Part shown: piece by piece, positions 1 to 6,338 of the stretch
Position numbering within the stretch: the stretch's first letter is position 1
Layout: every line of letters begins with the position of its first letter
Origin: Rhodocyclales bacterium
Lineage (GTDB): Bacteria > Pseudomonadota > Gammaproteobacteria > Burkholderiales > Rhodocyclaceae
NCBI GenBank assembly: GCA_021286885.1
Contig: JAJTBM010000065.1
Span: 1 to 10,753 of the forward strand
DNA length: 10,753 nucleotides
Reading direction: 5' to 3'
Program-made: the position numbers and the translations under genes
Notes under the pieces: model-generated
What the model was told of the DNA's origin: nothing
The model's database searches: none
What the model saw: the letters and a program-made list of their open reading frames with translations, nothing else

Positions 1-40
1 ACAATTCCCGGCATAACCAAACCCATCGTGAGCGCCTGCC

Positions 41-2251
41 ATGCACCCCCAGAACACCCATCAAGAAAACTTCCTGGATGAAGACGAGGTCTGCAACCCC
101 TCGGGCAACACCCATATTCAAGATCTGATCGAAACCCGCCTTTCGCGCCGCCAGGCCCTGAAGGGCGGCATTGCCGTCACCACCACCACCCTGTTCGGCA
201 GCCTGAGTCTGAGCGCCTGTGGCGGCGGTGGCGGCAGCCGGGATGACAGCAGCACCAGCACCAGCCTCGCCCTGGGCTTTACGGCCGTGGCCAAGAACCG
301 CAACGATCTGGTCACCCTGCCCGCCGGCTATCAGATGAGCGTTCTGCACGCCCTGGGTGACCCGCTCCATTATGGTGATGCGAGCTGGGCCAACGACGGC
401 TCGGAAACCGCCGACTCCTACAATCGCCGGATTGGCGACGGCCACGACGGGATGCAGTGGTTCGGCCTCTCCGACAGCGGCAGCTACCAGGCCAGCCGCT
501 CCGACCGGGGCCTGCTGTGCGTGAATCATGAATACGTGGTGTCCCCGTTTGTGCTCCACCCGAGCGGCAAAACCGCCGGCAGCACCCGGGTCGCTTCCGA
601 GGTGGACAAAGAAATCAACGCCCACGGGATGAGCGTGTGCGAAGTGCGCCGCGCCAGCAGCGGCACCGGCGTGAGCATGGTGCGCGGCTCTAGCTACAAC
701 CGCCGGGTCACCTCCGCCACGCCCATGGACTTTGCCGGCCCGGCCAAGGGCGCCAGCCTGCTCCAGACCAAATACTCCACCGATGGCACCGCCACCCGGG
801 GCACCAACAACAACTGCGCCAACGGCTACACCCCCTGGGGCACCTACCTGACCTGCGAAGAAAACTACCTCAACGTAATCAGCCGCGCCTCGGGCGATGA
901 CGCCCTGCGCAGCGCCAAGGAAGTCACCAGCCTCAACCGCTACGGCCTCCCCCAGAACCGCAAGAGCCCCTATCTGTGGGACACCGCCGGCAGCGACGAC
1001 ACCTACGCTCGCTGGAGTTCTTCGGTCACCGGCGCGAGCGCCGCTGCCGACTACCGCAACACCATCAACACCTTTGGCTGGGTGGTGGAGATCGACCCCT
1101 TCAACCCGGACAGCCGCCCGGTCAAGCGCACCGCCCTGGGCCGCTTCAACCACGAAGGCTGCTGGCCCTGCAATGCCGTCGCCGGCAAGCCGGTGGTGTT
1201 CTACATGGGCGACGATGCCCGTAACGAATACATCTACAAGTTTGTCTCCAAGGCCAACTGGGATACCGCCGATGTAGGCAAGGGCCTCACCGCCGGCGCC
1301 AAGTACATGGACGAAGGCACCCTGTACGTGGCCCGCTTCAACAGCGATGGCAGCGGTGACTGGCTGGAACTCACCTTCGGCAAGAACGGCCTGACCAGCA
1401 GCAACACCACCTACGCCTTCAGCGACCAGGCCGACGTGGTCATCAACGCCCGCCTCGCCGCCGACATTCTGGGCGCCACCAAGATGGATCGCCCCGAATG
1501 GGGCGCGGTGAACCCGACCAACGGCGAGGTCTACATGACCCTCACCAACAACAGCAACCGGGTTTCCCCCAGCGCCACTCCCACCGGCAACCAGCTCAAG
1601 CCCGACACCGCCAACCCGCGCTACTACGAAGACGTCTACACCAAGAGCGACGGCAGCACGACCACCAACAAGGGCAACCCCAACGGCCACATCATCCGCT
1701 GGCGCGAAAACGGCAGCGACCCCGCCGCCACCCGCTTCACCTGGGACATCTACCTGTTTGGCGCCCAGGCCGATGCGGCCAGCAACGTGAACCTCTCGGG
1801 CCTCACCGATGTGAACGACTTCTCCAGCCCGGATGGCCTGTGGTTCGACAGCCGGGGCATCCTGTGGATCGAAACCGATGACAGCGCCTACACCGACGTG
1901 ACCAACTGCATGCTCCTCGCCGCCATTCCCGGCACGGTGGGCGATGGTGGCGCCGTGGTGGCCGCCGGCGGCACCCCCACCCTCAAGGGCGCCAGCGCCA
2001 CCCCCAACACGGTGCGCCGCTTCCTGGTGGGCCCGAAGGAGTGCGAGATCACCGGCGTCGCCATGACCCCAGACCGCAAGACCCTGTTCATCAACATCCA
2101 GCACCCGGGCGAAGACACCACCCCCAACTTCAGCACGGGCAGCTTCGGCAGCCACTGGCCCGATAGCCAGACCAGCAGCACCAGCACCAAGCGCCCCCGC
2201 TCCGCCACGGTGGTCATCACCCGCACGGACGGCGGCGAGATCGGGGTGTAA
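41..2251 (+). CDS. phoX: PhoX-family (DUF839) alkaline phosphatase, Tat-exported, probable lipoprotein
   Basis: The 736-aa protein resembles PhoX phosphatases, metal-dependent (iron/calcium) phosphomonoesterases that release phosphate from organic esters outside the cytoplasm. A twin-arginine motif, SRRQALKGG, lies at residues 35-43, followed by a short hydrophobic stretch ending in LSLSAC (55-60) and then a poly-Gly linker. LSAC fits a lipobox, so the mature protein may be lipid-anchored at Cys60; that part is inference. Family-like blocks are NHEY (162-165), TPWGTYLTCEENYLN (264-278, whose Cys272 matches the metal-binding cysteine known in PhoX), GRFNHEGCW (367-375), YMGDDARNEYIYKF (388-401), RPEWGAVNP (484-492), FSSPDGLWFD (594-603), GPKECEITGVAMTPD (664-678) and QHPGED (687-692). 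The length is normal for the larger family members. The first ATG is used; it has only a weak GTGAG upstream (28-32), and no Pho box is visible in the 40 bases available. Substrate range cannot be read from sequence. Confidence 0.93.
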   Translation: MHPQNTHQENFLDEDEVCNPSGNTHIQDLIETRLSRRQALKGGIAVTTTTLFGSLSLSACGGGGGSRDDSSTSTSLALGFTAVAKNRNDLVTLPAGYQMSVLHALGDPLHYGDASWANDGSETADSYNRRIGDGHDGMQWFGLSDSGSYQASRSDRGLLCVNHEYVVSPFVLHPSGKTAGSTRVASEVDKEINAHGMSVCEVRRASSGTGVSMVRGSSYNRRVTSATPMDFAGPAKGASLLQTKYSTDGTATRGTNNNCANGYTPWGTYLTCEENYLNVISRASGDDALRSAKEVTSLNRYGLPQNRKSPYLWDTAGSDDTYARWSSSVTGASAAADYRNTINTFGWVVEIDPFNPDSRPVKRTALGRFNHEGCWPCNAVAGKPVVFYMGDDARNEYIYKFVSKANWDTADVGKGLTAGAKYMDEGTLYVARFNSDGSGDWLELTFGKNGLTSSNTTYAFSDQADVVINARLAADILGATKMDRPEWGAVNPTNGEVYMTLTNNSNRVSPSATPTGNQLKPDTANPRYYEDVYTKSDGSTTTNKGNPNGHIIRWRENGSDPAATRFTWDIYLFGAQADAASNVNLSGLTDVNDFSSPDGLWFDSRGILWIETDDSAYTDVTNCMLLAAIPGTVGDGGAVVAAGGTPTLKGASATPNTVRRFLVGPKECEITGVAMTPDRKTLFINIQHPGEDTTPNFSTGSFGSHWPDSQTSSTSTKRPRSATVVITRTDGGEIGV

Positions 2252-2300
2252 CGCGGGGTTTAACGCGACGTTTAAAGCGCGTTTAAATGGGTATCTAAAC
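2249..2300 (+). repeat. Degenerate ~12-nt tandem repeat starting at the phoX stop codon
   Basis: Four units, each starting with TAA, follow one another from the stop codon: TAACGCGGGGTT (2249), TAACGCGACGTT (2261), TAAAGCGCGTT (2273, one base short) and TAAATGGGTATC (2284), with a fifth TAAACC beginning at 2296. The first three TAA triplets are in the phoX frame, so phoX has three in-frame stops 12 nt apart. The first two units differ at only two positions. Function is unknown; it may be a slippage-generated duplication. Confidence 0.55.
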
Positions 2301-2325
2301 CTGCAAAGCCGGCAAAGCGCAGTAC

Positions 2326-2377
2326 GGCGCCGCTTCCCTTCCCCTGGGGCGGCGCCCGCACCGGAGCTGACCGGTGC
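2326..2377 (+). other. Two perfect stem-loops in the phoX 3' region
   Basis: The first stem pairs GGCGCCGC (2326-2333) with GCGGCGCC (2349-2356), 8 bp around a 15-nt pyrimidine-rich loop. The second pairs GCACCGG (2358-2364) with CCGGTGC (2371-2377), 7 bp around AGCTGA. They sit directly before the intrinsic terminator hairpin at 2384, making three consecutive stem-loops. They could stabilise the phoX mRNA 3' end or be the body of a small RNA. No independent promoter is obvious just upstream, so a processed 3'UTR product is more likely than a free-standing gene. Confidence 0.5.
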
Positions 2378-2383
2378 ATCTTC

Positions 2384-2419
2384 GGGCAGAACGGCCACGG
2401 CGGTTCTGCCCTTTTTCTT
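2384..2419 (+). terminator. Rho-independent terminator downstream of phoX
   Basis: A 9-bp perfect stem, GGGCAGAAC (2384-2392) with GTTCTGCCC (2403-2411), encloses a 10-nt loop and runs straight into TTTTTCTT (2412-2419). The T run exists only for the plus strand; the other strand continues into GAAGATGC. It lies 132 nt past the phoX stop codon and before the promoter of the next gene, so it separates the two transcription units. Confidence 0.88.
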
Positions 2420-2445
2420 GGCGGGAGCCACCCGGCCGTTACAAT
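2418..2445 (+). promoter_or_regulatory. Candidate sigma-70 promoter for the SMI1/KNR4 gene
   Basis: TTGGCG (2418-2423) and TACAAT (2440-2445) are separated by 16 nt. The -10 element matches the consensus at 5 of 6 positions and the -35 at 4 of 6. The -35 overlaps the T tract of the upstream terminator. Transcription would start near 2452, giving a leader of about 107 nt that contains a 10-bp palindrome, TCCTGCAGGA (2461-2470). Confidence 0.5.
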
Positions 2446-2558
2446 CAGGGACCGGAATGATCCTGCAGGAGCATACCGGCACAACCGGGTGTGGCCCCCG
2501 CTTTTCAAACCTCAGCCTTGCCCCGCCCTCCGGGATACCTTGGCAACGGAGACTATTC

Positions 2559-3122
2559 ATGCAAGAACTCTGGGAACACTTTGAGACCTGGCTGCGCAAC
2601 CACTGGCCCGAAGGCCTGAAAGCGCTCAACCCACCTGCCAGTGCCCAGGATATTGAAGCCCTGGAGCAGGCACTGGGGCTTACGCTGCCGCAAGATTTCG
2701 TGGCCTGTCTGCGCCTGCACAATGGTCAGGACAGCACGGCCGGCGGCCTTTTTGATGGGGCCGAGTTCCTGTCGACCCACGCAATCCTGGGACAATGGAA
2801 AATCTGGAAAGACCTACTGGACTCCGGCGACTTTGCGGGGATCAGCTCCGAACCGGCGGCTGGGATCAGAAATGACTGGTGGAATCCGAAATGGATTCCC
2901 TTCACCCACAACGGGGGCGGGGATCATCTCTGCCTAGACCTGGCACCCACTCCGGAGGGGCAGTCAGGGCAGATCATCACCATGTGGCACGACATGGGCA
3001 ACCGTGAGCGGCTGGCTGAAAGCTTCCAGGCGTGGCTGGCGCACTACATTCAGGATGTGCAGGCTGGCCGGTATGTATATTCGGATGACTTCGGCGGTCT
3101 GGTCGACGTGGACAGCCTCTGA
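2559..3122 (+). CDS. SMI1/KNR4 family protein
   Basis: This 187-aa protein has the layout of bacterial SMI1/KNR4 (SUKH) domains. An N-terminal helix (ELWEHFETWL, 3-12) leads to LNPPASAQDIEALEQALG (23-40) and LPQDFVACLRLHNGQ (43-57), then a Trp-rich middle (WWNPKWIPF, 107-115), GGGDHLCLDL (119-128) and a C-terminal helix (RLAESFQAWLAHYI, 151-164). The family includes yeast glucan-synthesis regulators and many bacterial immunity proteins, but solitary copies like this one have no firmly known role. The ATG at 2559 was chosen because GGAG (2548-2551) lies 7 nt upstream and homology begins there. The frame stays open to an ATG at 2457, which would add 34 residues without family resemblance. No signal peptide is present, so it is cytoplasmic. 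No toxin gene lies beside it. It converges on the LysR gene with a 14-bp gap. Confidence 0.85.
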   Translation: MQELWEHFETWLRNHWPEGLKALNPPASAQDIEALEQALGLTLPQDFVACLRLHNGQDSTAGGLFDGAEFLSTHAILGQWKIWKDLLDSGDFAGISSEPAAGIRNDWWNPKWIPFTHNGGGDHLCLDLAPTPEGQSGQIITMWHDMGNRERLAESFQAWLAHYIQDVQAGRYVYSDDFGGLVDVDSL

Positions 3123-3136
3123 GCACCCATCCACCC

Positions 3137-4045
3137 TTAGTCATCGCCCTCCTCCACCGCCGCCGCAAAATGCGTCACCAGAAAATCCAGCAGCAGCCCC
3201 ACCAGGGGTGAGGCCTGATGCTGGCGGGGATACACGCCATAAATATCCGCCGGTGCCCCCACCCAGGCGGGCAGGATGCGCACCAGGCGGCCACTGTGCA
3301 GATGCTGGCCCACGTCCCACGCGGAACGCAGAATGATGCCCAGGCCCGCCAGGGCCCAATCCACCGCCACCTCCCCATGGTTGGTTTGCATCCGGCCCTG
3401 AACCTTGCAGGTGAGCTGGGCATCCGCGCAAAACAGCGGCCAGTGGTTGTAGGCCCGGGTGTTTTCCCGGATTACGATGCAATCGTGGCTGGCCAACTGC
3501 TCGGGCCCGCTGGGGGTGCCGCGCCGGGCCAGATAGGCGGGGGCGGCGCACAGCACGCGCTGGTTGGCCAGAATGCGGCGGGCGATGACCCGGGCGTCTG
3601 GCGGCGTGCCGAACCAGATGCCCAAATCCAGCCCTTCGGCGATCAGATCCAGGGGGCGGTCGCTGAGCTGGAGCAGCACATCCACCCCCGGATGCTGCTG
3701 AGCAAAGGCCGCCAGGGCAGCCCCCAGGTGGCGCCGGCCAAACCCCAAGGTGGCATTGATGCGCAGCACCCCGCGCAGGGCCTGGGCGTCTTCCAGCAGC
3801 CCCATTTCCAGGCGCCGGATTTCCGCCAGAATGCTCTGCCCGCCTTCCAGATAACGCTGGCCGGCGGGCGTCAGACTCTGGCGCCGGGTGCTGCGCTGGA
3901 GCAAGCCCACGCCCAAGCGTTTCTCCAGCCCCGCCAGACGCCGGCTGACGGCGGGTGGCGTCACCCCCAGTTCGGCAGCCGCTGCCGCCAGGCTGCCGGC
4001 CCGCACCACCAAGGCAAAAAAGTGCAGATCTGAATCATCCGACAT
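3137..4045 (-). CDS. LysR-family transcriptional regulator
   Basis: The 302-aa protein has a typical LysR winged helix-turn-helix at about residues 6-65: GSLAAAAAELGVTPPAVSRRL (17-37) is the helix-turn-helix, followed by LEKRLGVGLLQRSTRRQSLTPAG. A periplasmic-binding-protein-like effector domain occupies about residues 92-292. The sequence feels closest to the DmlR/YafC-like branch, but that is an impression only. The start ATG has GGAG 6 nt upstream (complement of 4052-4055), which supports it. The gene is divergent from the TSUP permease across 114 bp, the classic arrangement in which a LysR protein controls its neighbour and itself. The inducer is unknown; an anion handled by the permease is a reasonable guess. 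Its stop (TAA) lies 14 bp from the end of the convergent SMI1 gene, and no terminator is seen between them. Confidence 0.93.
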   Translation of the reverse strand: MSDDSDLHFFALVVRAGSLAAAAAELGVTPPAVSRRLAGLEKRLGVGLLQRSTRRQSLTPAGQRYLEGGQSILAEIRRLEMGLLEDAQALRGVLRINATLGFGRRHLGAALAAFAQQHPGVDVLLQLSDRPLDLIAEGLDLGIWFGTPPDARVIARRILANQRVLCAAPAYLARRGTPSGPEQLASHDCIVIRENTRAYNHWPLFCADAQLTCKVQGRMQTNHGEVAVDWALAGLGIILRSAWDVGQHLHSGRLVRILPAWVGAPADIYGVYPRQHQASPLVGLLLDFLVTHFAAAVEEGDD

Positions 4046-4068
4046 TAATTACTCCAGCACACGAATTA

Positions 4069-4112
4069 AATGCATTTTCGTGCATTGTACGTACGTATCA
4101 AATCCCTAAGAT
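4069..4112. promoter_or_regulatory. Candidate LysR operator and permease promoter between divergent genes
   Basis: The gap is AT-richer than its surroundings and holds overlapping dyads. AATGCA (4069-4074) and TGCATT (4081-4086) form a perfect 6-bp inverted repeat around TTTTCG. TTG (4085-4087) and CAA (4099-4101) flank 11 nt that contain the perfect palindrome TACGTACGTA (4088-4097). An 11-nt spacing between half-sites is typical of LysR boxes. A weak promoter for the permease may be TTGTAC (4085-4090), 16 nt, TAAGAT (4107-4112), so a regulator bound here would contact the -35 region. The pairing of this site with this regulator is inference. Confidence 0.45.
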
Positions 4113-4127
4113 GAGCAGGCTGTAAAG

Positions 4128-4144
4128 CCCCGCACCCTGCGGGG
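4128..4144 (+). other. GC hairpin just upstream of the permease start
   Basis: CCCCGC (4128-4133) pairs with GCGGGG (4139-4144) around ACCCT, ending 15 nt before the ATG at 4160. There is no T run, so it is not a standard terminator. In a leader with only a weak ribosome binding site it could affect translation start, but it may also be a chance feature of GC-rich DNA. Confidence 0.35.
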
Positions 4145-4159
4145 GCATCGCACGGATGG

Positions 4160-4945
4160 ATGTGGATCATGGAAATGCTGCTGGCCCTGGCTCCGGGGCT
4201 GCTGGTGGGGGCCGGACTCGGCTTTTTGGGAGGGATGTTCGGGATCGGCGGCGGGATCATTGCGATTCCGCTCCTGGGCTTGGCCTATGGCATGGATCAG
4301 GCCCTCGCCCAGGGCACCGCCCTGGTGATGATGGCACCGAATCTGGTCGTGGGTGCCTGGCGCTACCACCAACGCGACCCTCTGCCCCTGGGCCCCGGCC
4401 TGGCCATTGGCAGCCTGGCCATGCTGAGCACCTGGGCTTCGGCCCGATGGGCCACCGGGCTGGATTCGGCCAGCCTGCGCATGATCTTCAGCATCTTTCT
4501 GCTGCTCCTGGCCCTGCGCATGCTGTTAAGCGGCAAACCCCGGCACGCCAAAGCGCCCCCGGCCCGCATCCCGGAACGCTGGGCGCCCCTGGTGGGGCTG
4601 GTGGGCGGATGCAGCATGGGCTTGCTGGGGGTGGGCGGCGGGCTGATCGCCACCCCGCTCCTGACCAGCCTGTTCGGCCTGCGCCAGACAGCCGCCCAGC
4701 GTCTTGCCCTCGCCCTGGTCACCCCCAGCGCGCTGGTGGCCCTCTTCACCTATGCCCGGGCCGGGCATGTGAATTGGCAGATGGGCCTGCCCCTTGCCCT
4801 GAGCGGCATCCTCACCGTATCAGCGGGGGTGCGGGTCGCCCACCGCCTGCCCGAACGCAGCATGCGCCGGGCCTTCAGCTGGATGCTGCTGGGCTCAGCC
4901 CTGTGGTTGCTGGGCGCGCCCCTGCTCAAGCAGCTCGGCGCCTGA
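4160..4945 (+). CDS. TSUP (TauE/SafE) family membrane permease
   Basis: The 261-aa, strongly hydrophobic protein carries the duplicated TSUP signature, GMFGIGGGIIAIPLL (25-39) and GLLGVGGGLIATPLL (154-168), one per half, each followed by further membrane segments (seven or eight in all). TSUP proteins move sulfite, sulfoacetate, thiosulfate and other organic or sulfur anions across the inner membrane; the substrate here cannot be told from sequence. The start is uncertain: ATGs at 4160 and 4169 are in frame (MWIMEM) and neither has a good Shine-Dalgarno sequence. Another ATG at 4156 is in a different frame. The gene is divergent from a LysR regulator that probably controls it. Its last 51 bp overlap the 3' end of the PHA depolymerase on the opposite strand. 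No sulfur-metabolism enzyme is present nearby to narrow the substrate. Confidence 0.9.
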   Translation: MWIMEMLLALAPGLLVGAGLGFLGGMFGIGGGIIAIPLLGLAYGMDQALAQGTALVMMAPNLVVGAWRYHQRDPLPLGPGLAIGSLAMLSTWASARWATGLDSASLRMIFSIFLLLLALRMLLSGKPRHAKAPPARIPERWAPLVGLVGGCSMGLLGVGGGLIATPLLTSLFGLRQTAAQRLALALVTPSALVALFTYARAGHVNWQMGLPLALSGILTVSAGVRVAHRLPERSMRRAFSWMLLGSALWLLGAPLLKQLGA

Positions 4946-6196
4946 ACGGCGGGCGGTCTCCCGGCTACCGATGAACGCCCGGATGCGCGGGTAGATCTGC
5001 TGCTCCCAGCGCCGGCCATTGAACACCCCGTAATGGCCGGCGCCCTCCTGCACATAATGCTGGTGCAGGTGGGCCGGGAGCTGGCTGCACAGGGCATGGG
5101 CCGCATGGGTCTGGCCCAGGCCGCAGATGTCGTCCTTCTCCCCTTCCACCGTGAACAAGCCCCCATCGCGGATGCACTCTGGGCGCACTAAACGGCCCGC
5201 GTAGTGCAGTTTGCCCTGGGGCAGGTGGTACTCCTGGAAGACCTTTTTCACAGTTTGCAGGTAGAATTCGGCCGGCAAATCCATAGTTGTAAGATATTCG
5301 TCATAAAAATCGCGAATTCCATGAGCTTTGACGGTTTCGCCTTCCAGGAAATGACCGTACATGGCCCGGAAGGAATCCTGGTGTTTATCCATGTTCATGG
5401 ACATGAAGGCCGAGATCTGGAGATAGCCCGGATACACCCGGCGGAAGGCACCCCGGCAGCGCATGGGCACCACCGAAATCAGGTTTTTCTCGAACCATTC
5501 CAGCGGGCGGCTGGTGGCGAGCTGGTTCACCTCCGTAGGGTTGATGCGGCAATCAATCGGGCCCGCCAGCAGGGTCAGACTGGCCGGACGCGCCGGATGC
5601 CCATCTTCATGCATGACAGCCGCCGCCGCGAGCACCGGCACCGTGGGCTGGCAGACCGCCATCACATGGGTTCCCGGCCCGAGCACTTCCACAAAATGGA
5701 TTACGTGCCGAATGAAGGCGTCCAGATCAAAGGGGCCGGCTGCCACCGGAATGTCGCGCACGTTGTGCCAGTCGGTCACGAACACATCGTGATCCTGGAG
5801 CAAGGTCTGGATAGTGCCCCGCAGCAGGGTGGCAAAGTGGCCCGAAGCCGGGGCCACCAGCAAGACCCGAGGCCCGGCCGGAGACTGGCCAGATTTGCGG
5901 AAATGGATGAGCGAGCAGAAATCGGTGCTGGCCACGACCTCTTCCTGCACGGGAACGGCGCCCGCGGGAGTATGCACCTGCTCGATGCGGAAAGACGGAC
6001 GTGCATGGGTCAGACCCGCCAGCGCCACCACCTCGCAGGCGGCCAAGGCCCGACGCAAGGTGACGCTCGTGGGAAACCAGCCCAGCCCATGCTGGAGCCA
6101 AGGTGCCAGCTGACGCGCAGCAAGACGCGCTGGCAGGGCAAGGTCGGACAGATTTTGGTAGGTTTGATAATTCAACGCAGCACTGAACGGGGACAT
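4895..6196 (-). CDS. phaZ: Intracellular polyhydroxyalkanoate depolymerase
   Basis: The 433-aa protein is an alpha/beta-hydrolase of the intracellular PHB depolymerase family, which cuts native storage granules in the cytoplasm to hydroxyacid units. The oxyanion-side block VLLVAPASGHFATLLRGT (111-128) is followed by DVFVTDWHNVRDIP (137-150) and the nucleophile motif AVCQPTVP (180-187), with Cys182 in place of the usual lipase Ser. The acid is Asp355 or Asp356 in EGEKDDICG, and the histidine is His388 in EGAGHYG. These positions match the Cys183/Asp355/His388 triad I recall for the Ralstonia eutropha enzyme, which supports a start at the ATG at 6196. The frame stays open to a TTG at 6307, with another ATG at 6229, but the extra 37 residues lack family resemblance. 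No Shine-Dalgarno sequence precedes 6196. No signal peptide is seen. The 3' end overlaps the permease gene antiparallel by 51 bp. No phasin or PHA synthase gene lies in the window. Confidence 0.92.
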   Translation of the reverse strand: MSPFSAALNYQTYQNLSDLALPARLAARQLAPWLQHGLGWFPTSVTLRRALAACEVVALAGLTHARPSFRIEQVHTPAGAVPVQEEVVASTDFCSLIHFRKSGQSPAGPRVLLVAPASGHFATLLRGTIQTLLQDHDVFVTDWHNVRDIPVAAGPFDLDAFIRHVIHFVEVLGPGTHVMAVCQPTVPVLAAAAVMHEDGHPARPASLTLLAGPIDCRINPTEVNQLATSRPLEWFEKNLISVVPMRCRGAFRRVYPGYLQISAFMSMNMDKHQDSFRAMYGHFLEGETVKAHGIRDFYDEYLTTMDLPAEFYLQTVKKVFQEYHLPQGKLHYAGRLVRPECIRDGGLFTVEGEKDDICGLGQTHAAHALCSQLPAHLHQHYVQEGAGHYGVFNGRRWEQQIYPRIRAFIGSRETARRSGAELLEQGRAQQPQG

Positions 6197-6198
6197 GA

Positions 6199-6226
6199 TT
6201 AATATTTTTTCGAGTCGCTTTACCAA
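6199..6226 (-). promoter_or_regulatory. Possible promoter abutting the phaZ start
   Basis: Read on the minus strand, TTGGTA (6226-6221) and TATTAA (6204-6199) are 16 nt apart, each with 4 of 6 consensus matches, in a locally AT-rich patch. The -10 ends only 2 nt before the phaZ ATG. If real, the transcript would be leaderless or would start inside the gene, so this may be a chance match. The rest of the 142-bp phaZ-GST gap contains a CTGGCAC direct repeat (6259 and 6268) and an inverted repeat CGTCCT/AGGACG (6278-6283 and 6295-6300). No confident promoter for the GST gene is visible. Confidence 0.25.
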
Positions 6227-6338
6227 CATTGCACGGACCGGAATCAACGCCCCCTTGTCTGGCACTCCTGGCACCCACGTCCTGGTTCTGAATGAGGACG
6301 CCAGCAACCACCCCTATTGCGTACCGGAGCGCTGACCC

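Noticed and set aside
2457..2558. Upstream in-frame ATG (2457) as the SMI1 gene start
   Set aside because: The added 34 residues lack family resemblance, while the ATG at 2559 has a well-placed GGAG and coincides with the start of the domain.
3218..4033. Long plus-strand open frame (271 codons) opposite the LysR gene
   Set aside because: It is an antisense shadow typical of GC-rich codon bias: Gln, His and Pro-rich, no family motif, while the minus strand encodes a clear LysR protein.
4156..4974. Second plus-strand frame (272 codons) over the TSUP gene, starting at the ATG at 4156
   Set aside because: It reads a Pro/Gly/Ala/Arg-rich sequence without membrane segments, whereas the frame from 4160 has both TSUP signatures.
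5204..6202. Long plus-strand open frame (332 codons) opposite phaZ
   Set aside because: The composition is a mirror of phaZ codons (His, Arg, Gln, Gly), with no recognisable domain; phaZ has its full catalytic set on the other strand.
6255..6275. Possible sigma-54 promoter around TGGCAC
   Set aside because: TGGCAC is present twice, but the required TTGC element at the correct -12 spacing is missing.
6197..6307. Extended phaZ N-terminus from TTG at 6307
   Set aside because: Catalytic residue positions counted from 6196 agree with the Ralstonia enzyme, and the extension has no family-like sequence.
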